Positions 17,738-26,115 are shown, counted from the stretch's first letter. The stretch is 33,938 nt of DNA from Streptomyces cahuitamycinicus (GCF_002891435.1 NZ_POUC01000034.1:1-33938); one strand, 5' to 3'. Program-made: numbers and translations. The notes: generated from the sequence alone by a model not told the origin.

Positions 17738-18648
17738 ACCTCACCACCGCGAAGACGCCGGCCGTGATTCCGGCGCCGGCCGACGAACCGCTGCGAGCCG
17801 ACGGTGGCCCCCACGGTCGGCACTCCACCGAATCCGCCCCGGCGGACCCGTCCGGCGTCACCGCGACCGCCCAGATCCGGGCCGCCCACAACGGCCGCAC
17901 CACGACGGTTCCGCTCCTGCACAGCGACGGTCCTTTCCACCTGCGCCGGCTACGGGCCCGCGGAGAGCAGGCACGTGTCTGTGTACTCGGCGCGATGAGC
18001 GCACCGCTCGGCGGAGACCGGCTCGCCCTCGACATCACCGCCGGGACACGGGCCCGACTGGAGGTGACCACGGCCGCCGCCACCATCGCCCTGCGAGGCC
18101 CCACCACCATCCCCGCCACGTATGACGTACGGATCAGGGTGGACGACGACGCGACCCTGCACTGGCTGCCCGAACCCTTGATCAGTACCCGGGGCAGCAC
18201 CCTGCACCAGACGTTCACCGTCGACCTCGCCCCCACCTCCCGTCTGGTCATGCGGGAGGAACAACTCCTGGGCCGCTCGGGCGAGGTGCCGGGCTACCTA
18301 ACTACCCGCCTGGCCGTACGCCGCGGCGGACGACCGCTCCTCGACCAGCAGGCCGCCTACGGCTACCCGGCGCCGGCGTGGGACGGCCCGGCCGTCCTCG
18401 GAGCCCATCGGGCGGCGGGGCAGCTCCTCCTGGTCGATCCTGAGCTGGGCACGCCCCAGGAGCCGCATGTCATCGGCGACGACCCGGCCGAGGGACACGC
18501 GGTACTGACCCCTCTCGCCGACCCCCAGGCCCTCATCGCCACCGCCGTCGCCCCGACACCGGCCCAGCTGCGCCACCTCCTCGACACCGCCCTCGCCTAC
18601 GCCTACGCCTACGAGACGCCGAGGCCAGATGCCGACGGCGAGCAGTAG
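17734..18648 (+). CDS. ureD: Urease accessory protein UreD
   Basis: Scaffold chaperone UreD (UreH type), 304 aa, binding the apo-urease core and UreF/UreG during nickel insertion. Conserved stretches are [51 protein letters not shown] and [12 protein letters not shown]. The first ~40 residues are Pro/Ala-rich and not conserved. The GTG at 17734 overlaps the ureG stop in GTGA, so translation is coupled. It is the last intact gene of the urease operon; no ureE, urea transporter or nickel permease gene follows. A nicotinamidase fragment starts 40 bp after it. Confidence 0.92.
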   Translation: MNLTTAKTPAVIPAPADEPLRADGGPHGRHSTESAPADPSGVTATAQIRAAHNGRTTTVPLLHSDGPFHLRRLRARGEQARVCVLGAMSAPLGGDRLALDITAGTRARLEVTTAAATIALRGPTTIPATYDVRIRVDDDATLHWLPEPLISTRGSTLHQTFTVDLAPTSRLVMREEQLLGRSGEVPGYLTTRLAVRRGGRPLLDQQAAYGYPAPAWDGPAVLGAHRAAGQLLLVDPELGTPQEPHVIGDDPAEGHAVLTPLADPQALIATAVAPTPAQLRHLLDTALAYAYAYETPRPDADGEQ

Positions 18649-18688
18649 ATCCATGAACGACGTGAACGCCGAACCGGAGGACAGGAAC

Positions 18689-18838
18689 ATGGGACGAGCA
18701 CTGATCGTGGTGGACGTGCAGAACGACTTCTGCGAAGGCGGCAGTGTTCCCGTGGCAGGCGGCGCCCTGGTCGCCGTCAAAGTCCGCGACCTGGTCGGAC
18801 GCGCGGCAGAAGCCGCCGGAGCCCTTGAAAACAGCAGG
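18689..18838 (+). pseudogene. Truncated nicotinamidase, N-terminal fragment
   Basis: The ATG at 18689 has a strong GGAGGA site and begins a PncA-like isochorismatase-fold protein: GRALIVVDVQNDFCEGGSVP, then VAGGALVAVKVRDLVGRA. The catalytic Asp of VDVQNDF is present. Similarity stops after about 40 residues, where the expected RHVVATRDHH segment with the metal ligands and the later Cys are missing. The frame then runs antisense into the methyltransferase gene that ends at 18839. The gene has lost more than three quarters of its length; the break lies about 20-30 bp from the neighbour's stop codon. Confidence 0.8.
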
Positions 18839-20167
18839 TCAGAGCCCCTTCGCCGCAGGTTCCAAAATCGCCACACACTCCACATGCGACGTCATCGGAA
18901 ACAGATCGAACGCCCGCAGCGTCCGCACCCGGTACCCCCCGTCCCGGAAGTACGCCAAGTCCCGTGCCAGCGCAGCCGGATCGCACGCCACGTACGCGAT
19001 CCGTCGCGCGCCCAGCGAGGCCAGATGCTGAACCGTCTTCCGGCCGGCCCCCGCCCGCGGCGGGTCCAGGACGATCAGGTCGACCTCCGTGATGCCGGTG
19101 CGCGGCAGCACGCTCTCGACCTTGCCCTGCTCGATGCGCACGCGGTCGAAGTCCGCGAGGTTGTGCCGCGCGTCCTCCACCGACCGCTTGCCGGACTCGA
19201 TGCCGAGGACGGCGCCCTGGTCGCCGACGCGGTCGGCGAGGGCGCCGGCGAAGAGGCCGACGCCACAGTAGAGGTCGAGGGCCATGTCGCCCTTGCGCGG
19301 CAACAGGCCCTGCATGACCGCCGTCACCAGGGTGTCCGCGGCCTTCGGGTGGACCTGCCAGAAGCCGCCGTTGCCGACGCGGTGGGTCCGGCCGTCCGCG
19401 CGTTCGCGGACGAAGTTGCGGCCGTGGACGCGGTGGACGCCGCCTGAGCGTTCGTCCACGCGCAGGACCGAAACGGGGCGGTCGAGTTCGACCAGCGGCA
19501 GGCGCGCGCCAGGCTTCGGGGTGAGGATCACCTGGCGGTCCTGGGATCCGGTCGCCGCGATCGCCTCGACGGAGTCCATGCCCGTCCAGACCCGCTTCTC
19601 GACGCCCAGCTCGCTGACGCCCTCCGCGGCGATCATGCAGTGGTCGATCGGCTCCACCTCGTGGGAGCGGTGCCGGCGCAGGCCGGCCCGGCCGTCGGCG
19701 GTGACGGCGTACTGGACGCGGGTGCGCCACGCGGGGACCTGGCCCGCGGGCACCTTGTCGCCCTCGGCGGGCAGCACCGTGCCGTCCCAGCCGGCCTCTT
19801 CCGGGGTGAGCCCGGCGAGGTGCTGCAGCTGTTCGGCGATGACGTCGGCCTTCAGGCGCCGCTGCGCGCCCGGCTTGGCGTGCTGCCAGTCGCAGCCACC
19901 GCAGCGGCCGGGGCCGGCGAACGGGCAGGGCTCGTCGATCCGGTCCTTGGAGGCGTCGAGCACCGTCACGGCGTCCGCGCGCAGGAACCGCGCGCCCTCC
20001 TCGCCCTCCGTCACCCGGGCCACGACCCGCTCACCGGGCAGCGCGTGCCGTACGAACAGCACCTGGCCCTCGGACGTGCGGGCGATGCAGTGACCGCCGT
20101 GGGCGACGGGGCCGATCTCGACCTCGTACTCCTCCCCCACCAGCGATTTCCTCGGTTCTGCCTGCAT
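18839..20167 (-). CDS. TrmA/RumA-family RNA m5U methyltransferase with TRAM domain
   Basis: SAM-dependent RNA (uracil-5)-methyltransferase, 442 aa. An N-terminal TRAM RNA-binding domain covers about 1-60. An iron-sulfur cluster motif follows, CPFAGPGRCGGCDWQHA (cysteines near 81, 89 and 92, with a fourth in IDHCMI near 178). The SAM motif ALDLYCGVGLFAG is near 297, VLDPPRAGAG near 368, and the catalytic Cys in YVACDPAALARDL near 396. The ATG at 20167 was chosen because the TRAM domain begins right after it; the open frame continues 19 codons upstream. The site could be in 23S rRNA or tRNA; the exact target cannot be told. It is downstream of the KimA-like transporter and separated from it by a terminator. 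Confidence 0.88.
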   Translation of the reverse strand: MQAEPRKSLVGEEYEVEIGPVAHGGHCIARTSEGQVLFVRHALPGERVVARVTEGEEGARFLRADAVTVLDASKDRIDEPCPFAGPGRCGGCDWQHAKPGAQRRLKADVIAEQLQHLAGLTPEEAGWDGTVLPAEGDKVPAGQVPAWRTRVQYAVTADGRAGLRRHRSHEVEPIDHCMIAAEGVSELGVEKRVWTGMDSVEAIAATGSQDRQVILTPKPGARLPLVELDRPVSVLRVDERSGGVHRVHGRNFVRERADGRTHRVGNGGFWQVHPKAADTLVTAVMQGLLPRKGDMALDLYCGVGLFAGALADRVGDQGAVLGIESGKRSVEDARHNLADFDRVRIEQGKVESVLPRTGITEVDLIVLDPPRAGAGRKTVQHLASLGARRIAYVACDPAALARDLAYFRDGGYRVRTLRAFDLFPMTSHVECVAILEPAAKGL

Positions 20168-20209
20168 GGCGGGGTGACTCCAAAACGCGTGAGGGGGAAG
20201 GGCCGAACG

Positions 20210-20262
20210 GAAACGGCCGGACAACAGCCCACCAGTCTACGTGGCTGCCACCCGGCCGTTTC
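20210..20262 (-). terminator. Long hairpin terminator after KimA-like gene
   Basis: An 11-bp perfect inverted repeat, GAAACGGCCGG and CCGGCCGTTTC, encloses a 31-base loop that can itself pair (CAGCC with GGCTG). It lies 16 bp past the transporter stop on the minus strand. Confidence 0.65.
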
Positions 20263-20277
20263 ACATCAGCCGTCGTC

Positions 20278-22368
20278 TCACGACTTGCGCTCGGTGGACT
20301 CCTTCGACCGCACCTGGGCCGGGCCCCGGCGCACCGAACCCGGCGCGTTCCAGTCCTGCTGCCTGCGGGCCCGCCGCTTGGCCGCCTCGGACGACTGGAG
20401 CTGGTACGGCACCGAGGTCACCATGATCCCGGGCGTGAACAGCAGCCGGCCCTTCAGCCGCAGGGCGCTCTGGTTGTGCAGCAGGTGCTCGTACCAATGG
20501 CCTACGACGTACTCGGGGATGATCACGGACACCGCGTCGCGCGGTGACTCCTTGCGCAGGCTCTTGACGTACTCGATGATCGGCCGCGTGATCTCGCGGT
20601 AGGGCGAGTCCAGGATCTTCAGCGGTACGTCGATGCCGCGCCGTTCCCACTCCTCGCGCAGGGCCTTGGTCTCCGCCGGGTCGACGTTGACGCTGAGGGC
20701 CTCCAGGGTGTCCGAGCGCATCAGCTTGGCGTAGGCCAGGGCGCGCAGCGCCGGGCGGTGGATCTTGGAGATCAGCACGACCGAGTGGACGCGGGAGGGC
20801 CGTACGAGGTCGTCGCTCGGGCCCTCGGGGGCGGCGATCTCGGCGGCGACCCGGTCGTAGTGCTTACGGATGGCCGTCATCGTCGCGTAGAAGATCACCA
20901 TGCCGAGCAGGGCGACCCAGGCGCCGTGCGTGAACTTGGTGACGAGGACGACCACCAGCACCAGGCCGGTGAAGAAGGCGCCGAAGGCGTTGATGGCGCG
21001 GGAGCGGATCATGTGGCGGCGCTTGGCCTGGTCCTTCTCGGTGGCCAGGTGGCGGTTCCAGTGCCGGACCATGCCGGTCTGGCTGAGCGTGAAGGACACG
21101 AACACGCCGACGATGTAGAGCTGGATCAGGCGGGTGGAGTCGGCGCCGTAGATCCCCACCAGCAGGGCGGCGGCGCCCGCGAGGAGCACGATGCCGTTGG
21201 AGAAGGCCAGCCGGTCGCCGCGGGTGTGCAGCTGGCGGGGCAGGTAGCGGTCCTGGGCGAGGATCGAGCCGAGCAGCGGGAAGCCGTTGTAGGCGGTGTT
21301 GGCGGCGAGGAACAGCACCAGCGCGGTGGCGGCGGCCAGGACGATGAACAGGATGCTGTCCGCGCCGAAGACGGCCTCCGCGACCTGTGCGATCACCGGG
21401 TGCTGCACATAGTCCGGGCCGAGCGGGACGCCGTTGTGGACGAGGTCCCTGGCCGGGTTCTCGGCCATGCGGACGTCAGTGGCCGCGGCGAGCGCGATGA
21501 TGCCGCAGAACATGGTGACGGCCAGCAGGCCCATCGCCGCGAGGGTGGTCGCGGCGTTCTTCGACTTGGGCTTGCGGAAGGCCGGGACGCCGTTGGAGAT
21601 CGCCTCGACGCCGGTGAGGGCGGCGCAGCCGGAGGAGAAGGCGCGCAACAGCAGGAAGACCAGGGCGAATCCGGCCAGGCCCTGGTGCTCGGGCTTGATG
21701 GCGTAGTCCGCCGTCGGAGCCCGCATGGTGTCGTCCAGGACCAGGCCGCGGAAGGCGCCCCAGGCGATCATGGTGAAGACACCCGCGACGAAGATGTACG
21801 TCGGGATCGCGAACAGCGAGCCCGATTCCCTCACCCCGCGCAGGTTCATCAGCGTCAGCAGCACGATCACGCCGATCGCGCAGGCGACCTTGTGCTCGAC
21901 GACGAACGGGATCGCGGAGCCGAGGTTCTCGATGCCGGAGGAGATCGACACGGCCACGGTGAGGACGTAGTCGACGAGCAGCGCGCTGGCGACGGTGAGG
22001 CCGGCCTTGGGCCCGAGGTTGGTGGTGGCCACCTCGTAGTCGCCGCCGCCGCTGGGGTAGGCGTGCACATTCTGCCGGTACGACGCCACCACGGTGAACA
22101 TCAGCACGACGACCGCGACGGCGATCCAGGGGCTGAAGTGGTACGCCGTCACGCCCGCGATCGACAGGACCAGCAGGACCTCGCCGGGCGCGTACGCCAC
22201 GGAGGAGAGCGGGTCGGAGGCGAAGACGGGGAGTGCGATGCGCTTCGGCAGGAGCGTTTCGCCCAGCCGGTCGCTGCGCAGTGCGCGCCCGATCAGGATC
22301 CGTTTGGGCACGTCGGTCAGTTTGGACACAACAGAGGATCGTAGGCGTTCGATTGCGGGGGCGCCCAC
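20278..22368 (-). CDS. KimA-like potassium importer (KUP/APC family permease)
   Basis: Membrane transporter, 696 aa, of the APC superfamily. Hallmark stretches match what I recall of Bacillus KimA (YdaO), a proton-coupled potassium importer: SDPLSSVAYAPGE, SYRQNVHAYPSGGGDYEVA, LLVDYVLTVAVSISSG, LLRAFSSGCAALTGVEAISN, TRGDRLAFSNGI, VGVFVSFTLSQTGMV and the cytoplasmic-tail motif LHNQSALRLKGRLLF. KimA Asp residues important for transport have equivalents in SDPLSS and LVDY. About 12 helices end near residue 490 and a ~200-residue soluble tail follows. Such proteins are often labelled amino-acid permease. The GTG at 22368 has GAGGGG before it; a GTG at 22329 (V-S-K-L-T) is an alternative. Two RCK proteins and KdpE nearby support a potassium role (inference). 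Confidence 0.82.
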   Translation of the reverse strand: MGAPAIERLRSSVVSKLTDVPKRILIGRALRSDRLGETLLPKRIALPVFASDPLSSVAYAPGEVLLVLSIAGVTAYHFSPWIAVAVVVLMFTVVASYRQNVHAYPSGGGDYEVATTNLGPKAGLTVASALLVDYVLTVAVSISSGIENLGSAIPFVVEHKVACAIGVIVLLTLMNLRGVRESGSLFAIPTYIFVAGVFTMIAWGAFRGLVLDDTMRAPTADYAIKPEHQGLAGFALVFLLLRAFSSGCAALTGVEAISNGVPAFRKPKSKNAATTLAAMGLLAVTMFCGIIALAAATDVRMAENPARDLVHNGVPLGPDYVQHPVIAQVAEAVFGADSILFIVLAAATALVLFLAANTAYNGFPLLGSILAQDRYLPRQLHTRGDRLAFSNGIVLLAGAAALLVGIYGADSTRLIQLYIVGVFVSFTLSQTGMVRHWNRHLATEKDQAKRRHMIRSRAINAFGAFFTGLVLVVVLVTKFTHGAWVALLGMVIFYATMTAIRKHYDRVAAEIAAPEGPSDDLVRPSRVHSVVLISKIHRPALRALAYAKLMRSDTLEALSVNVDPAETKALREEWERRGIDVPLKILDSPYREITRPIIEYVKSLRKESPRDAVSVIIPEYVVGHWYEHLLHNQSALRLKGRLLFTPGIMVTSVPYQLQSSEAAKRRARRQQDWNAPGSVRRGPAQVRSKESTERKS

Positions 22369-22512
22369 CCGCCACCCCTCATAGGAGTTCCCTCTGCTCT
22401 CCGAGTGAATTCGGAGGCCGGTGCGGCTGGGGATTCAGCAGGTCACCCGGTTCCCATGCCTATATGACTGAGCCTCGTCCGTCTCCCGTCCGTTGCCGCC
22501 CCTGGAGGTCCC
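22369..22512. promoter_or_regulatory. Divergent leader between KimA-like gene and small membrane protein gene
   Basis: 144 bp shared by two divergent genes. It contains a 6-bp hairpin CTCCGA/TCGGAG (minus-strand sense) with a six-base loop, near 22398-22415, and a GCCG/CGGC hairpin beside it. These could structure the 5' leader of the transporter mRNA. I found no convincing riboswitch core. Confidence 0.35.
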
Positions 22513-22635
22513 ATGCACACCCCCGCCCAGCTGATCGGCGCCGCGGCAACCCTCGTCGCCCTCGGGATCCTGACACTGGCGAGCGTCCGCAGCATCAGCC
22601 GCCGCAAGGACATGGCGCCCGGGGCACGGCCCTAG
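22513..22635 (+). CDS. Small single-pass membrane protein (40 aa)
   Basis: Short gene with a near-ideal ribosome site, GGAGG five bases before the ATG. The product is MHTPAQLIGAAATLVALGIL followed by TLASVRSISRRKDMAPGARP. Residues 6-26 form one hydrophobic helix, followed by a basic SRRKD segment that should stay in the cytoplasm. It is divergent from the KimA-like gene and convergent with the PfkB kinase gene, with a hairpin just past the stop. Function is unknown. Its position suggests a possible partner or regulator of the transporter, but that is only inference. Confidence 0.6.
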   Translation: MHTPAQLIGAAATLVALGILTLASVRSISRRKDMAPGARP

Positions 22636-22651
22636 GAGTACTGGGGCCCCC

Positions 22652-22669
22652 GGCCGCCCGGGCGCGGCC
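22652..22669. terminator. Bidirectional hairpin between convergent genes
   Basis: GGCCGC and GCGGCC form a 6-bp stem with a CCGGGC loop, placed between the stop of the 40-aa gene and the stop of the kinase gene. Confidence 0.5.
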
Positions 22670-22672
22670 CAC

Positions 22673-23611
22673 CTAGACGTCTCGGGAGCCCCCCGGCCGC
22701 TCGGCCCGCTCCAGCTGCGCCACCCCCGCGCTCAGTTCCTCCCGGCTGATGGCGGCGGCCCGGGTCGACGGGATCGTGCAGGCGTAGGCGCCGGCCACCG
22801 TGCCGTGCAGGGCGCTGCGGTGGGGCGGGGTACCGTCCAGCCAGGCGTGGAGGAACGCGGCGGCGAAGGCGTCGCCCGCGCCGTTGGAGTCGACGACCGG
22901 GGCCGGGGGCGGGGCGGCGGGTACGTGGGTGAGCTCACCGTCTGCCAGCAGGTACGCGCCGTCCGCTCCGGCTGTGGCGACGACGATCCGGGCTCTGCCC
23001 CGTTCGGTGATCCGCCGCATGGTCCGCTCCGGGTCACTCAGGGCCGTGCTGGACAGGAAGACCAGGTCGGCCTGGTGGGCGAAGGGCTCGTGGTAGGAGC
23101 TGGAGCCGTCCCAGTCGTGCAGGTCGGTGGAGATCGTGACGCCGGCCGCGCGCAGGGCGGGCAGTGCGTGGGCGCACGGCTGGGTGATGACGACGTGAGC
23201 GTGCCGGCTGACCGCCGCCAGTGTGCGCACCGCGGCTTCGGGCAGCCGGTCCGTGCCGGCGGCCCGGGTGGCGTCGTAGAGGGACGACCGTCTGCCGTCG
23301 GGGCCGACGAGGTTGACCGCACGTTTGGTGCCGAGCGGCTGCGGGACGGCCGTGAGCCCGATGCCGTGCTCCTGGTGCAGCGCGCGCACGAGGTCGCCCT
23401 CGGGGTCGTCGCCGAGCAGGTCGAGGTGGTGTGTGCGCAGGCCCAGCGCGCTCGTCCCGAGTGCCACGAAGTCCCCGCTCTGTCCCGCCCGCGTGACGAT
23501 CCCGGGCCGGATCATGTGGCTGTCCGCGAACGGCACGGGCAGCTCGGGCACGTGCACGATCGTGTCCACACCCGCGCCGCCCAGGACGAGGACGTCGATC
23601 TCGTGACTCAT
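22673..23611 (-). CDS. PfkB-family carbohydrate kinase
   Basis: Cytoplasmic ribokinase-type sugar or nucleoside kinase, 312 aa. The N-terminal PfkB signature is VLGGAGVDTIVHVPELPVPFADS with the substrate-side Gly-Gly. SGDFVALGTSALGL is the second glycine-rich region. The C-terminal ATP and catalytic motif VDSNGAGDAFAAAFLHAWL, with the catalytic Asp in GAGD, is near residue 255. The ATG at 23611 was chosen because the fold begins there; the frame remains open much further upstream without similarity. The substrate is not evident. It is convergent with the 40-aa membrane protein gene and divergent from the RCK pair. Confidence 0.85.
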   Translation of the reverse strand: MSHEIDVLVLGGAGVDTIVHVPELPVPFADSHMIRPGIVTRAGQSGDFVALGTSALGLRTHHLDLLGDDPEGDLVRALHQEHGIGLTAVPQPLGTKRAVNLVGPDGRRSSLYDATRAAGTDRLPEAAVRTLAAVSRHAHVVITQPCAHALPALRAAGVTISTDLHDWDGSSSYHEPFAHQADLVFLSSTALSDPERTMRRITERGRARIVVATAGADGAYLLADGELTHVPAAPPPAPVVDSNGAGDAFAAAFLHAWLDGTPPHRSALHGTVAGAYACTIPSTRAAAISREELSAGVAQLERAERPGGSRDV

Positions 23612-23948
23612 GGCCGTCCGTTTCTCGCGCGTCGTACGCCATAGGGCCGTGAAGCCCATGGCCTTCCACCGGCGCTCCCCCCGTTCCTTCGCCGGCCGGC
23701 ACCGCCGACCTCGGCCCCCGCCGCACCCGAGGGTCCTGGCGGGCTCTCCCGGCATTGCCGATACGTTGGACACGGGCGATCGGCCGGGCGGGCGGGCACC
23801 GAAGGGGATCACACGTGGCGTTCCCCGGCATGATGGTGCCTGGCGGCCGCACAGAAGGCCGTGAAGTGCTGCCCGGCGAGCCGAGAGAGAGACATGAGCA
23901 GAACACTGACGCAGGCCGGAAGGTCTGCGGGAAGCGTGGTGTGAGGCC
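23612..23948 (+). promoter_or_regulatory. Intergenic region with possible 16-codon leader ORF before RCK genes
   Basis: This is the spacer between divergent kinase and RCK genes. A mini-ORF at 23894-23944, encoding MSRTLTQAGRSAGSVV, has GAGAGAG upstream and stops 4 bp before the RCK start, which would couple translation. No codon run suggesting attenuation is visible. A TTGCCG and GATACGTT pair near 23757 might belong to a promoter, but spacing is poor. Confidence 0.35.
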
Positions 23949-24620
23949 ATGCACATCGTCATCATGGGTTGCGGAAGGGTGGGTTCCGCGCTGGCCCAGA
24001 ACCTGGAGCGACAGGGGCACACGGTCGCCGTGATCGACCAGGACCCCACCGCCTTCCGCCGGCTGGGCTCAGGCTTCGGCGGCCGCCGCGTCACGGGCGT
24101 CGGCTTCGACCAGGACACCCTGCGCGAAGCCGGCATCGAGGAGGCCGGCGCCTTCGCCGCCGTCTCCAGCGGTGACAACTCCAACATCATCGCCGCTCGC
24201 GTGGCCCGCGAGATGTTCGGCATCGAGAACGTAGCCGCCCGCATCTACGACCCCCGCCGCGCGGAGGTCTATCAGCGCCTGGGCATCCCCACCGTCGCGA
24301 CGGTCCGCTGGACGGCCGACCAGATGCTGCGCCGTCTGCTCCCCTCCGGCGCGGAGCCGCTGTGGCGCGACCCCACGGGCGGTGTCCAGCTCGCCGAGGT
24401 GCACACCTCCCCCGCCTGGGTCGGCCACAAGATCAGCCGGATCCAGGAGGAGACGGGCGTGCGCGTCGCGTTCCTGACCCGGCTCGGCGAGGCGGTCCTG
24501 CCCACATCGCAGACGGTGCTGCAGGAAGGCGACCTGGTGCACGTGATGATGCGCACCGACGAGGTCGACAAGGTCGAGGCGGCGTTCGCCAAGGGTCCCG
24601 AAGAGGAGGGCGGTCACTGA
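23949..24620 (+). CDS. TrkA/RCK potassium-uptake regulatory protein
   Basis: Cytoplasmic RCK protein, 223 aa, a gating subunit for a potassium channel or transporter. RCK_N (1-120) opens with the dinucleotide motif IVIMGCGRVGSALA and has the acidic VIDQD at the end of the second strand. RCK_C follows at about 135-215 (VQLAEVHTSPAWVGHKISRI, LQEGDLVHVMM), a domain type that can bind c-di-AMP in other bacteria. TGATG joins it to the next gene, which encodes a second RCK protein. No membrane partner is in this two-gene operon; the KimA-like transporter lies 1.6 kb away. It resembles the paired TrkA genes called ceoB and ceoC in mycobacteria. Confidence 0.88.
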   Translation: MHIVIMGCGRVGSALAQNLERQGHTVAVIDQDPTAFRRLGSGFGGRRVTGVGFDQDTLREAGIEEAGAFAAVSSGDNSNIIAARVAREMFGIENVAARIYDPRRAEVYQRLGIPTVATVRWTADQMLRRLLPSGAEPLWRDPTGGVQLAEVHTSPAWVGHKISRIQEETGVRVAFLTRLGEAVLPTSQTVLQEGDLVHVMMRTDEVDKVEAAFAKGPEEEGGH

Positions 24621-25294
24621 TGAGGGTCGCCATTGCCGGAGCCGGCGCCGTCGGCCGCTCGATCGCCGGCGAACTGCTGGAGAACGGCCACGAGGTCCTG
24701 CTGATCGACAAGGCGCCGACCGCCATCTCGGTCGAACGCGTCCCGCAGGCCGAGTGGCTGCTCGCCGACGCCTGCGAGATCACGTCCCTCGACGAGGCGG
24801 CGCTCCAGCGCTGCAACGTCGTGATCGCCGCGACCGGCGACGACAAGGTGAACCTGGTCGTCTCGCTCCTCGCCAAGACGGAGTACGGCGTCCCGCGCGT
24901 CGTCGCCCGTGTGAACAATCCCAAGAACGAGTGGTTGTTCAACGAGTCCTGGGGCGTGGACGTGGCCGTCTCCACTCCGCGTCTGATGTCGGCCCTGGTC
25001 GAGGAGGCGGTGAGCGTGGGCGACCTGGTCCGCCTGCTCCGCTTCAGCCACGGCGACGCCAACCTGGTCGAGCTGACCCTGCCGGAGGAGTCGGCCCTGG
25101 CCGGCACGCAGGTCGGCGACGTCGAGTGGCCGCAGGACACGTCCCTGGTGACGATCATCCGCGGCAACCGCGTGCTGACGCCCTCACGGGAGGACTCCCT
25201 GGAGGCCGGCGACGAACTCCTCTTCGTGGCGGCCCAAGCCCGTGAGGAGCAGCTGGAGGACCTGCTGTCGGTGCGACGGACCTCAGCCGGCTGA
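24620..25294 (+). CDS. TrkA/RCK potassium-uptake regulatory protein, second paralogue
   Basis: RCK protein, 224 aa, translated from an ATG overlapping the previous stop by one base. RCK_N has AIAGAGAVGRSIAGELL and LLIDKAPT; VIAATGDDKVNLVVSLLAKTEYG is the typical middle segment. RCK_C spans about 140-218 (LVELTLPEESALAGTQVGDV, LEAGDELLFVAAQ). It is diverged from its neighbour, so the pair is old and may form a hetero-oligomeric ring (inference). A very strong hairpin 25 bp after the stop ends the operon. Confidence 0.88.
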   Translation: MRVAIAGAGAVGRSIAGELLENGHEVLLIDKAPTAISVERVPQAEWLLADACEITSLDEAALQRCNVVIAATGDDKVNLVVSLLAKTEYGVPRVVARVNNPKNEWLFNESWGVDVAVSTPRLMSALVEEAVSVGDLVRLLRFSHGDANLVELTLPEESALAGTQVGDVEWPQDTSLVTIIRGNRVLTPSREDSLEAGDELLFVAAQAREEQLEDLLSVRRTSAG

Positions 25295-25319
25295 GCCGTC
25301 TGAAAAAGCCGTCTCGAAC

Positions 25320-25363
25320 AAGCGGAAGGGGCGTCCCGAGTGCTCGGGACGCCCCTTCCGCTT
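25320..25363. terminator. Perfect 21-bp stem terminator between convergent genes
   Basis: AAGCGGAAGGGGCGTCCCGA(G) pairs perfectly with its complement ending GCTT around a TG centre. It lies between the RCK operon (plus) and the DUF3159 gene (minus), so it would stop transcription from both sides. Confidence 0.9.
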
Positions 25364-25380
25364 CCGTCAGCGCCGGAGGC

Positions 25381-26112
25381 TCACTGCTCCGCGGACCGGG
25401 CGGCACCCTGCCGCTCGCGTTCCTCGGCCGCCTTCTCCTCGGCCTCCATCTCGGCGAACACGTCGATCGGCGCGGGTGCCTTCGCGAGGAACACCCACGT
25501 CAGGTACACCGCGAGCAGGAACGGCGGGATCTTCAGGGCGACCAGGACCCAGCCCAGCTGGGTGGTGTCGGCCCACCAGTACAGCGGGAAGAGGATCGCG
25601 CACTTGGCGAGCAGGATCGCTCCCCACGCGTAGCTGGCCTTCGCGTAGGCCTTCTTGCGGCCGGGGTTGCGCGTGCGCCAGGAGAGGTTCTCCTTGAAGA
25701 CCGGGCCGAGGATCAGCCCGATCAGCGGCACACCGCACAGCGTGGTGATGATGTAGGCGAGGCCCAGGCCCAGCGTGTAGAGCATGCCGGGCAGGTAGAA
25801 GTCCTTGGCGTTGCCGGTCATCATCGCGAAGACGACACCGAAGGCCACGCCGAAGACACCGCTGAAGGCGTGCTTGACGGTGTCCTTCATCACCAGCCGG
25901 ACCACGACCAGCACCAGCGACACGGCCAGCGCCGCGATCGCCGACAGGTGCAGGTCCTTGTTGATCGTGTAGATGGTGACGAAGAGGAGGCCGGGTACCA
26001 CCGTCTCCACCATGCCCCGCACGCCGCCGAACGCCTCGAACAGGGCGGCCTCGGTCACCGCCCGGGCGTCGTCCGCAGATGTCTCTTCGGTCGGCTTGTC
26101 GAGCGACGTCAC
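25381..26112 (-). CDS. DUF3159 family membrane protein
   Basis: Integral membrane protein, 243 aa, of the actinobacterial DUF3159 family; function unknown. The N-terminus carries the conserved LFEAFGGVRGMVETVVPGL. Five or six helices follow between residues 40 and 205 (TIYTINKDLHLSAIAALAVS, GVFGVAFGVVFAMMTGNAKDF, MLYTLGLGLAYIITTLCGVP, WGAILLAKCAILFPLYWWA, LVALKIPPFLLAVYLTWVFLA). A Glu/Ala-rich cytoplasmic tail ends it. The GTG at 26112 follows GGGAG and lies 3 bp after the stop of the OB-fold gene, so the two are co-translated. This pairing with an OB-fold gene recurs in Streptomyces. Confidence 0.85.
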   Translation of the reverse strand: MTSLDKPTEETSADDARAVTEAALFEAFGGVRGMVETVVPGLLFVTIYTINKDLHLSAIAALAVSLVLVVVRLVMKDTVKHAFSGVFGVAFGVVFAMMTGNAKDFYLPGMLYTLGLGLAYIITTLCGVPLIGLILGPVFKENLSWRTRNPGRKKAYAKASYAWGAILLAKCAILFPLYWWADTTQLGWVLVALKIPPFLLAVYLTWVFLAKAPAPIDVFAEMEAEEKAAEERERQGAARSAEQ

Positions 26113-26115
26113 CGG

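Noticed and set aside
20758..22344. Plus-strand open frame of about 528 codons
   Set aside because: It is antisense to the KimA-like gene, and its Gln/His/Gly/Asp-rich repeats are typical of shadow frames.
22369..22512. c-di-AMP (ydaO-type) riboswitch upstream of the KimA-like gene
   Set aside because: The minus strand has GGGAACC and GAATCC pieces reminiscent of the motif, and Bacillus kimA has this riboswitch, but the conserved 3' half with the GCTAACC-type segment is missing and the leader is too short. A covariance-model search would settle it.
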